A stretch of DNA of 64,000 bases from Stomoxys calcitrans (Eukaryota; Arthropoda; Insecta; Diptera; Muscidae), in contig NC_081556.1 of NCBI RefSeq assembly GCF_963082655.1, forward strand, positions 68,805,227-68,869,226, in the 5' to 3' direction. Numbering within the stretch: position 1 is the stretch's first letter; every line of letters starts with the position of its first letter. Made by a program: the position numbers and the translations under genes. Below, in pieces: positions 56,504 through 64,000 of the stretch. The notes under the pieces are model-generated. The model saw nothing but the letters and a program-made list of their open reading frames with translations. It had not been told where the DNA came from and made no database searches.

Positions 56504-59500
56504 ATGGACAGAGACGACATAGAGAAATTGACAGTAGATGGCCTTAAAGTAAAGCTAGGTGAATTGAATTTGTCTCGAAGTGGAAACAAAGTTGAGTTGC
56601 AAGCTCGTCTCCTTGGGCATTTTGGTTATATCTCAGCACCTGAGGACAACGAATCTGACTATGGGGAGGCTACGTCGATTATTGCTCAGGCGCCAAATTT
56701 ATTTACATTGAGGGACATTCAAGACTCGGTCTCAAGCTTTTCCGGAGACCAATTGCCTAATATAGATCAGTGGCTTCGTGAATTCGAGGATTGTGCATGC
56801 ACTGTAGGATGGGATGACTTACGGAAATTTATTTATGGCAAGCAATTATTAACAGGGGCGGCCAAGATTTTTATCAGAAGTCAACCTAGCGTTAGAAATT
56901 GGTCAACTTTGAGAGGATCACTGAAAAGGGAATTTGGGGTAAAAATATCATCGGTCGAAGTTCATAGGCAGTTATCCAACCGTAAAAAGAGAATTAATGA
57001 GAGTCTACGTGAATACCTATACTGTCTGATGGAGATTGGTCAGCCAATTAAAATTGATGATGAAAGTCTGGTCACATATTTCGTAGAAGGCATACCCGAC
57101 TCAAAGTTGAACAAAAGTATTTTATATCAGGCAACGACGTTAGAGGATTTGAAGACAAAGATCAAGATTTATGAGAAAATGCAAGGCACTGAGGGTCCAT
57201 CAAGCTCCAAAGTATCTCAGCCGACTAAGAATGATAACAATTTTAGTAAAAAGACCGTCCGTTGTTTTAAATGTGGTGAAAAGGGACATCTTTCAAATCA
57301 ATGCAAGGTACCTCAAATCAAATGTTTTAAGTGTAAAGGTTCGGGACACAAATCTTTTGAGTGCAAGGCTAACATCAATAAGGTGAAAGTTGAGAAATCA
57401 GTTGCTGAGAGGGAGGAAAATGTTAACACGGTATCCGAGGGAATTCGCCAGACTTCGCATAGAATTTTCAAGGACGTTGAAATTCTTGGCAATACATTTT
57501 CGGCTATGATAGACACAGGTAGTGACGTTAGCCTGATGCGAAGAGATGTATTAGACGTTTTAGGCAGCCAGAATGTTGACAACGAGGTGAAATATCTTAA
57601 TGGCATAGGTGGTGGGACTGTTTGCACTTTGGGAAGTCTAAGAACTAATGCGAAGGTGGACGATAATGAGATTCAGATTAAGTTTCATATTATAGATAAA
57701 ACGGACATTATCTACCCTTTGGTTATAGGGAATGATATCTTGGACCAGGTTGACATGATTATCGATTCCAAGGGCATTAAATTTTTAAGCAGGAATAATG
57801 TGACACCAGATGAGAATAGCTTTTCTGAGAACACTGTTTTATATCCAGGGGACAGCAATCCCATTTCGGAATTAGAAAAGGAGTTCGCAGATATTTTGAA
57901 TTTAGCTATTGCGCAGGATTTTTGCGAGGACGATCTTAATACCGGGCATTTGGACGAAAGGAATCGAATACGAATTGGGCAAATGGTATCGAGTTATAAT
58001 CCTGTTAGACCTTTATCTCATCCGGTTGAGATGAAAATTATTTTGACTGACGATATCCCTGTCGCACAAAGGCCCAGACGAATGTCATATCCCGATCAGT
58101 GTGCCGTCGACGAACAGGTAGATGAGTGGCTTAGGGAAGGCATCATAAGAAAGAGCTGCTCAGGGTATAGTGCACCTGTAGTTTTGGTGAAAAAGAAGGA
58201 CGGTACAAGACGTTTATGTTGCGACTATAGGAAATTGAATGAGAAGATCGTACGGGACAATTTCCCTATGGCGGTAATTGATGATGTAATTCAGAGATTG
58301 TTGGGTGCCCAGATCTATACCACCTTAGATCTGAAAAATGGTTTCTTTCATGTTCCTGTTGAGCAAGAATCCCGAAAATACACTGCTTTTGTGACGCATA
58401 ATGGGCAATATGAGTTTGGATACGTCCCATTTGGCATATCGAATTCACCGGCAGTATTTTGCAGATATATTGCGTCGATATTTAGGGAACTGGTTGCAGA
58501 GGGAACTTTGGTAATTTACATGGATGATATTGTTATACCAGCGAAGGACGAGACAGAGGGCATTCACAGACTGGAAAAGGTACTCAAGGTCGCGGAATCA
58601 AACGGACTGAAAATAAAATGGAAGAAGTGCCAGTTTCTTCAGAAGAAAATTAATTTCTTGGGCTACGTTATAGAGAATTCTACGATATTGCCATCAGTGG
58701 AGAAGACAAAAGCCGTTGCAAATTATCCGTTACCCCCAACCAAAAAGGCTCTTGAGAGGTTTTTAGGACTAACATCATATTTTAGACGCTTTATTGAAGG
58801 ATATGCTACCATTGCACGACCCCTGACTGATCTTTTACGGAAGGACAACAAGTTCAAAATGGGAGATGAGGAGATTTTAGCATTTACCCAGCTCAGAAAT
58901 TCGTTAGTAAGTGCACCCGTTTTGAAGATTTTTGACCCGAAGTGTGTAACCGAAATTCACGCGGATGCCAGCATGTATGGATACGGAGCAGCCTTACTCC
59001 AAAAGGATGATGATCAGGAATTCCATCCCATAGAGTACATGAGTAGGAGGACTACGCCAGCTGAAGAAAAGTATCATTCATTTGAGTTAGAAGTTTTGGC
59101 AGTAGTAGAAGCTCTGAGGAAATGGAGAATTTACGTACTTGGCCTACATGTAAAAATAGTCACTGACTGCAACGCTTTCGCATTAACGATGCGTAAACAG
59201 GACGTTCCGCCTAGGATATCTCGTTGGGCTCTATTTTTGCAGGACTTCGATTATACTATAGAACATAGGTTTGGAACTAGAATGAGGCACGTGGACGCAC
59301 TAAGTAGGTTGTCATGTCTGATGATAGAAGATTCTTTAAAACATCGTATAAGGGAGGCTCAGCTACAGGATGAGTGGGTGAGGGCTGTTCGGAAGGTGTT
59401 GGAGGACAGCACATATGATGACTTTTACATCCAACATGATATATTACATAAGGATCCGGTTAGGGAACTGATTGTAATACCGTCGTCAATGGAAAACGAA

Positions 59501-60562
59501 ATCATAACTGTAGCTCACAGACAGGGACATTTTGCTGCACGTAAGACTAAGGACTTAGTCTCCAGAAATTATTTTATACCGAACTTGACGAAGAAGACTG
59601 AAGCGATAGTAAAGAGTTGCGTGGAATGCATAGTGGCTGATGCAAAGGGAGGTCGCAAGGAAGATTTCCTTAATCCTATAGATAAAGCTGATAGACCTTT
59701 AATGACGTATCATTTGGATCATGTAGGGCCAATGGAAGCTACACATAAGAAATATAACCATATTCTAGTAGTGGTAGACGCTTTTACTAAATTTGTGTGG
59801 TTGTACCCCACTAAGAATACGGGCACGAACGAGGTAATTGATAGGTTGACTAAACAGGCGACAATATTTGGTAATCCACAAAGGGTAATCACTGATAGAG
59901 GCACGGCATTTACCTCAGGACAATTTAGAGAATATTGTGAGGCGCAAGGTATACAGCATTTACTGATTGCGACGGGAGTTCCACGAGGGAATGGACAAGT
60001 AGAACGTATACACCGAATAGTAGTGCCAATGTTAGCTAAATTATGTATGGAGTCGCCAGGGAATTGGTATAAACACGTTAATCGTGTTCAGAGAACATTG
60101 AATGACACACCACCACGTAGTACACAGATTTCGCCATTTAGATTGTTGACTGGTGTAGATATGAGGACAGGAGACTGTACCGATATAAAGGGAATTTTGG
60201 AGGAATTGGCCATAGAGGAATTTAATAAGGAGCGTTATTCTCTACGGGAAGAGGCTAGGGATAATATATCTAAGATACAGCAGGAAAATCGTAAGGACTA
60301 TAATAGGAAAAGAGTGCCTGAAACTCCGTACGACATTGATGAATTGGTAGCCATTAAGCGAACGCAATTCGGTACTGGTATGAAGTTGAGACCGAAGTTT
60401 TTAGGTCCATATAAAGTTGTACAGAAGCTGAACCATGGCAGATACGTTGTCGAAAAGGTGGGCGGTAACGAAGGCTCTAAACGTTGTACCACGGTTGCTG
60501 AGTACATGAAGCCTTGGAGTGTACATTCGAGGACGAATGCGAATCAGGATGGCCGAATGTAG
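56504..60562 (+). CDS. gag-pol: Gag-Pol polyprotein of Ty3/Gypsy retrotransposon
   Basis: One 1,352-codon frame without stops encodes all proteins needed for retrotransposition. Residues 3-38 form a SAP-like helix-extension-helix (LTVDGLKVKLGEL..SGNKVELQARL), a DNA-binding fold. A capsid-type Gag region spans about 75-225. Two CCHC zinc knuckles follow at 254-267 and 274-287. The protease active site is DTG at 337-339. Reverse transcriptase has LDLKNGFFHVPV and YMDD at 672-675, and RNase H has its first Asp at 821. Integrase has H1005, H1009, C1039 and C1042 (HHCC), then D1072, D1131 and E1167 with exact D35E spacing. A GPY motif lies at 1301-1303. The start is the first ATG after the leader. 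The TAG stop (60560-60562) lies inside the first bases of the 3' LTR. Gag and Pol share one frame, so no ribosomal frameshift is needed. All catalytic residues checked are present. Confidence 0.95.
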   Translation: MDRDDIEKLTVDGLKVKLGELNLSRSGNKVELQARLLGHFGYISAPEDNESDYGEATSIIAQAPNLFTLRDIQDSVSSFSGDQLPNIDQWLREFEDCACTVGWDDLRKFIYGKQLLTGAAKIFIRSQPSVRNWSTLRGSLKREFGVKISSVEVHRQLSNRKKRINESLREYLYCLMEIGQPIKIDDESLVTYFVEGIPDSKLNKSILYQATTLEDLKTKIKIYEKMQGTEGPSSSKVSQPTKNDNNFSKKTVRCFKCGEKGHLSNQCKVPQIKCFKCKGSGHKSFECKANINKVKVEKSVAEREENVNTVSEGIRQTSHRIFKDVEILGNTFSAMIDTGSDVSLMRRDVLDVLGSQNVDNEVKYLNGIGGGTVCTLGSLRTNAKVDDNEIQIKFHIIDKTDIIYPLVIGNDILDQVDMIIDSKGIKFLSRNNVTPDENSFSENTVLYPGDSNPISELEKEFADILNLAIAQDFCEDDLNTGHLDERNRIRIGQMVSSYNPVRPLSHPVEMKIILTDDIPVAQRPRRMSYPDQCAVDEQVDEWLREGIIRKSCSGYSAPVVLVKKKDGTRRLCCDYRKLNEKIVRDNFPMAVIDDVIQRLLGAQIYTTLDLKNGFFHVPVEQESRKYTAFVTHNGQYEFGYVPFGISNSPAVFCRYIASIFRELVAEGTLVIYMDDIVIPAKDETEGIHRLEKVLKVAESNGLKIKWKKCQFLQKKINFLGYVIENSTILPSVEKTKAVANYPLPPTKKALERFLGLTSYFRRFIEGYATIARPLTDLLRKDNKFKMGDEEILAFTQLRNSLVSAPVLKIFDPKCVTEIHADASMYGYGAALLQKDDDQEFHPIEYMSRRTTPAEEKYHSFELEVLAVVEALRKWRIYVLGLHVKIVTDCNAFALTMRKQDVPPRISRWALFLQDFDYTIEHRFGTRMRHVDALSRLSCLMIEDSLKHRIREAQLQDEWVRAVRKVLEDSTYDDFYIQHDILHKDPVRELIVIPSSMENEIITVAHRQGHFAARKTKDLVSRNYFIPNLTKKTEAIVKSCVECIVADAKGGRKEDFLNPIDKADRPLMTYHLDHVGPMEATHKKYNHILVVVDAFTKFVWLYPTKNTGTNEVIDRLTKQATIFGNPQRVITDRGTAFTSGQFREYCEAQGIQHLLIATGVPRGNGQVERIHRIVVPMLAKLCMESPGNWYKHVNRVQRTLNDTPPRSTQISPFRLLTGVDMRTGDCTDIKGILEELAIEEFNKERYSLREEARDNISKIQQENRKDYNRKRVPETPYDIDELVAIKRTQFGTGMKLRPKFLGPYKVVQKLNHGRYVVEKVGGNEGSKRCTTVAEYMKPWSVHSRTNANQDGRM

Positions 60563-60820
60563 GAACGGGTTACGCAACCACACTGTAATCCGCTTAATGC
60601 ACTAATTAGGCTAAACTACGAACGCCGACGACTTGTGACAAAGAGAAATAAAAACAACGCCGACAAAACGAGACACACGCACAGGATCAGTCGCTACATA
60701 GAGTCAAACAAGTCACCATGAACATTGAACTATTTTAATTTATAATTTGTTTTTATTTAATAAACCGTGTTTTTATTTAATAAATGTGTTTTACTTAAAC
60801 AAAAGGTAACCAAACCTACA
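60558..60820 (+). repeat. 3' LTR, 263 bp
   Basis: Same length and apparently the same sequence as the 5' LTR. AATAAA signals lie at 60759-60764 and 60779-60784. The sequence just upstream (GAATGCGAATCAGGATGGCCGAA) is coding and contains no obvious polypurine tract. Confidence 0.95.
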
Positions 60821-60884
60821 TATATACCCGAGGTGTTGGGAATCCAAAGTTCGTCCCGAACGAACTTAACGCCTTTTTACTTGT
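60821..60884 (+). mobile_element. Family A element, right end (continuation)
   Basis: TATATACCCGAGGTGTTGGG continues the element interrupted at 55255. The hairpin is GTTCGT-CCCGA-ACGAAC (60849-60865), then CTTAACGCCTTTTTACTTG(TT). The hairpin carries a paired substitution relative to the GTTCGG..CCGAAC consensus. Confidence 0.85.
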
Positions 60885-60969
60885 TTAATTTGTTTTTCTC
60901 TTAGAATTAAAAATGCCGGGCAAATTGTGTGTGTTTGTATAAATGTATGTCAGTTAGAAAAGTGTGTGT

Positions 60970-61151
60970 CTTCCACCAAAGGATGGGGGTATACTAATTT
61001 CGTCATTCTGTTTGTAACACCTCGAAATGTGAGTCTGAGACCCCATATAGTTTATATATTCGTGATCTTCATGCCATTTTAAGTCGATCTAGCCATGTTC
61101 GTCAGTCCGTCTGTCCGTCCGCCTTTCTGTCGAAAGCACGCTAACTTTCGA
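60970..61151 (+). mobile_element. Family B left-end fragment, cut by LINE
   Basis: TCTTCCACCAAAGGATGGGGG, GAGACCCCATATAGTTTATATATTC, GATCTAGCCATGTTCG, TCGAAAGCACGCTAACTTTCGAA. The family sequence would continue GGAGTAAAGC but is replaced by the LINE 3' end at 61152. Confidence 0.8.
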
Positions 61152-61360
61152 ACAAGTTTTCATTTAAATAGAACAATAATTGGTACAAAATATTTAACAA
61201 TTTAAGCAAAGTTACTGATACAATATTTAAGTTAAAAAAAAGGTTTAAACAAAACAAAAAAAAGAAGAAAAAGAAACTTTAAAGAAAATTTAACAATTTA
61301 ATCAAAGTTACTAATAAAAAAAATTAAAAAAAATAGTTATAAAAAAAACAAAACAAATAA
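61152..61360 (-). other. LINE 3' untranslated region without poly(A)
   Basis: On the minus strand it follows the RT stop codon, is very T-rich, and ends about ATGAAAACTTG against the family B fragment. A ~25-base motif (AGTAACTTTG.TTAAATTGTTAAAT on the minus strand) occurs twice, at 61288-61312 and 61192-61216. No poly(A) tail or short tail repeat is seen, consistent with CR1-like rather than Jockey-type ends. Confidence 0.65.
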
Positions 61361-64000
61361 TTAATTAAAATGATTATAAATCAAAGATTTGAACTGTCGT
61401 TCATTACTTATAATTTTAATATTATTGGGAAGATTATTCCAGAGACGTTTAGCATTAACAAAGAACTGTTGTTCAGATACACGATATTGACGACGTATTT
61501 GTATTACTTGTTTACCTCTTGTAGAGTTAGCAAAACGCAAAACAGAAGCCAGATATGACGGTTCATTGGTATAAATTATCTTGTGGATCATTTGCAACAA
61601 GCGTATCTTAAGGAACGAGTTAAAAGAGACACCATATACTTGTCTGGCAAAGTCAGATACCCGGTCTCTTCTACGCAAACCAAAAATGTATCTAACGACA
61701 TCGTTAAAGGCCACGTGCAATTTATTCCTATGAGTTACATCACAACCGTAAAAAACCTCGCAAGAGTATAATAGTTTCGGTAGAATAAATGTCCTAGCCA
61801 AAAGCATTCTTATTGACAAAGGGGTATACTGTCGACTCATATATAAGTTTCGTAAAACGCCGTAGGTCCTGCCCACTGTCATACTGACATGATTCTTCCA
61901 TGAAAGTCTATCATCAAACTCCAAACCAAGGTTTCTTGCAGATGAAACAATCTCAATTGAGGCTCCAGCAATTGCCACATCAAGATTGGGCGGCATTGTC
62001 ACCCGATTCCTACCAATTACAAGGCACTTTGACTTTATTGGATTTAAAAGTAGTCCGTTGGCGTTTGCCCATGTGTTTATCCTATCCAAGTCATTATTTA
62101 GTCGAAGTGCGCCATCGATCAACCTCCCCGGCGAGGAGCTCATATACAGCTGTACGTCGTCGGCATACATATGAATACCACAGTTGCGCAACTGTCCAGG
62201 AAGGTCATTGCTATATAAGGAAAAAAGGAGTGGGCCCAATACAGACCCCTGTGGAACACCTCTTGAGACTGGAAGATAACTAGAACAGCGGCTATCAACA
62301 CATACCGATTGGCTTCTATTCGTAAGATAGGAATATATAAGATCCGTTGTTCTTTCAGAAAATTTAAATAAATGTTTCAGTTTAAGGCAAAGTATATTGG
62401 GATCAACGGAATCAAAAGCTTTCGAATGATCTAAAAGAACAAGAAAGGCAACTTTATCGCTGTCAATATCACTCCTTACATCTTCAACTATTTCAAAAGT
62501 GCAGTAGTGCAACTGTGCTTTGGCCGGAAACCAGATTGAAAATCTGTTAGCAGCGAATTATTCGCAATATATTCAGATATTTTCCGGTTGACTAGAGTCT
62601 CAAATATCTTAGAGACGAATGGAAGTATTGCTATTGGCCTAAATTCCTGGTTGGTATGGTATTGGGACTATCCTTGCCCGTTTCCAAGACTGTGGATAGC
62701 AACTCCTTAAAATAATATTGTTAAAAAGATGGCACATATACGGAAGAATAAAGGGTAGAATTATCCTAAAAATTCTTGGGTCAATACCATCAGAACCAAT
62801 GGCATTAGGCTTAATTGATTCTACAGCGCTAACGATATCGCTTTGTTCAAAACGCTCAAGATCAAAACGTAGGTCTGGTGAGGTGTTGTTACAACTATGG
62901 TTTACGTTACTAAATTCACTGTCGTAGAAATGTACGTTTGGCTCAGGAAAAGATATGTTCAAGAAACTCCTATTAATCTCATCTAAATCAACATGTCTAT
63001 CAATTGATGCATTATCACTTCCTATTCCAATTGACTTAATATGTCTCCAAGTATCTTTCGTGTTCAATGCCTCTTGAAATTTACGACTAAAATAAGCTAT
63101 TTTCTTCGTCTTTATACAAGAAGTGGTCTGATTCCTCGCACGCTTGTAATCATTAAAGAGTTCAGGTGTTCTAAAACGCTTCCATCGAGAGTACGCATAA
63201 TCTCTTTTACGTATCAATACTTTAATATCATTATCAAACCACTGATTCCCATTCTAAAAAACAGTTCGGGTCTTCATCGGAACACATTTGTCGAAAATCT
63301 GACTCACATTATGTTGAAGAAATGCAATCTGTTCATCTACGCAAGACATGCCATAAAGTTTCTGCCACTCAACGGTGCCAATTTCACAAAGTAGTGAGTT
63401 ATAATCAATGTTTCTATAGTCTCTGTACATATATGTTATACTTGTATATTCCATTGGAACGCCATAAGTCAAAAAACATAAATCATGTTTTGAAAATAGG
63501 GGTGCCGATAATTTATCATATAACTTAACATCAGTCTTGGAACTTACGAAGAACAAGCCAATAAGAGTCTCTGTTGTCATTGTATAGTGTGTGGCAGTAT
63601 TGGAATTAACAACATGCAACCCTATTGATTGCATGCTCCCCGTCAAATGTGTTTCTTCAAGCACATTACTATTAAAGTCACCAGTGACTATAATATCATT
63701 ATAATGACAATTTATATCCTCAAGTCTCTTCACCAAGTCATCATATTGCACTCTTTTGTTCGGACGGTATACAACCCCAACCAGAACTTTTCTACGCAAA
63801 CAGTGAAGTTCGGCAAAAATATATTCAACTTTGTCTGTTGAACTAGACGAAGCAATGGGTCTGAAATCTATGTCATGTCTTATATAGATAGCAACTCCAC
63901 CACCTCTGCCATCCCGATCGGATCTTAAAAACCTGTAATCATCTACAGATACCAGTCTATTCCCATAATGTGGTTGAAACCATGTCTCAGAGACCGCAAT
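61361..64000 (-). pseudogene. CR1-like LINE endonuclease-reverse transcriptase, broken, partial
   Basis: Minus-strand ORF2 running off the window edge. From 5': endonuclease motifs SETW (about 63985), GVVYRP (about 63765), GDFNSN (about 63680) and SKHD (about 63490). Next come WFDNDIKVLIRKRD linker sequence (about 63230) and RT. RT has SDGIDP (about 62790), LLDHSKAFDSV (about 62425), SRGVPQGSVLGPLLF (about 62260) and YADD (62156-62167). The C-terminus carries LWNNLP. The motif set and C-terminus resemble CR1-like insect LINEs; the exact clade is not established. Three lesions: an in-frame TAG at 63254-63256, a frameshift at about 62640-62650, and another at about 62490-62505. Catalytic residues remain, so decay is recent, but this copy cannot make a full protein. 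The start lies beyond 64000. Confidence 0.85.

Larger units (their letters stand above)
55256..60820 (+). mobile_element. Ty3/Gypsy LTR retrotransposon, complete, 5,565 bp
   Basis: Two 263-bp LTRs (55256-55518, 60558-60820) that read as identical and begin TGTAGG and end CCTACA. It is flanked by a 4-bp TATA target duplication (55252-55255, 60821-60824). A primer-binding site, a 985-bp leader and one uninterrupted Gag-Pol frame follow. There is no envelope frame. The order protease-RT-RNase H-integrase places it in Ty3/Gypsy (Metaviridae). I cannot assign the clade. Identical LTRs imply very recent insertion, and the element looks potentially autonomous. Confidence 0.95.

Noticed and set aside
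60562..60820. Envelope gene in the LTR retrotransposon
   Set aside because: Gag-Pol coding runs into the 3' LTR; there is no space for or trace of an envelope frame.

Overview
The window looks like transposon-dense intergenic DNA from a calyptrate (muscoid) fly. It is strongly AT-rich, has no bacterial-style gene packing, and is filled with nested eukaryotic elements. Their terminal motifs (TTCGGCC hairpins, ACTTGTT ends, CCCACCACC/CCCTCCACC ends) are ones I associate with Musca/Stomoxys-type genomes; the species is inference. I found no convincing host protein-coding exon, tRNA gene or rRNA gene. Most of the longer open frames come from repeats.

The dominant component is a set of about 28 copies or fragments of related non-autonomous elements. 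They share one plan: a left end TTTTTATACCC(A/T)CCACC, a roughly 200-bp conserved block containing CCNTATAAAGTATATATA and GTCCGTCTG motifs, an array of 153-bp units, a right end GGTGG(T/A)GGGTAT, a short GC-rich hairpin, and a terminal ACTTG followed by TT. I call the CCCACCACC type family A and the CCCTCCACC type family B; family D is a more distant relative. Subterminal inverted repeats, internal minisatellites, a 3' hairpin and T/T insertion are the architecture described for Helentron-associated HINE/DINE-1 elements, so I assign them there with moderate confidence. Best copies: B at 7127-9168 and A at 11498-13018. Around and inside them lie about ten copies of a tRNA-derived SINE (best copy 32699-32995, with target-site duplications) and a ~131-bp-period repeat at 9172-10290.

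Decayed autonomous elements: RTE-type LINE pieces (13589-13652, 16093-16760), R1/Jockey-like LINE pieces (23420-23905, 26079-26760, 53090-53470 minus), a Tc1 transposase pseudogene (45960-46560 minus) interrupted by a family A element, and a truncated mariner-type end (52657-52842). A Penelope-type hammerhead ribozyme motif lies on the minus strand at 40324-40376. Structural duplications include an apparently exact 1,050-bp tandem duplication (38031-40130) and a 49-bp inverted repeat spanning about 800 bp (42793-43589).

The right end holds the youngest material. A complete Ty3/Gypsy LTR retrotransposon (55256-60820) has two 263-bp LTRs that read as identical, a TATA target duplication and a single intact 1,352-codon Gag-Pol frame beginning with a SAP-like domain. 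It sits inside a family A element whose two halves are still recognisable on either side. Beyond it, a CR1-like LINE on the minus strand (61152 to the window edge) has intact catalytic motifs but one stop and two frameshifts; it is inserted in a family B fragment.
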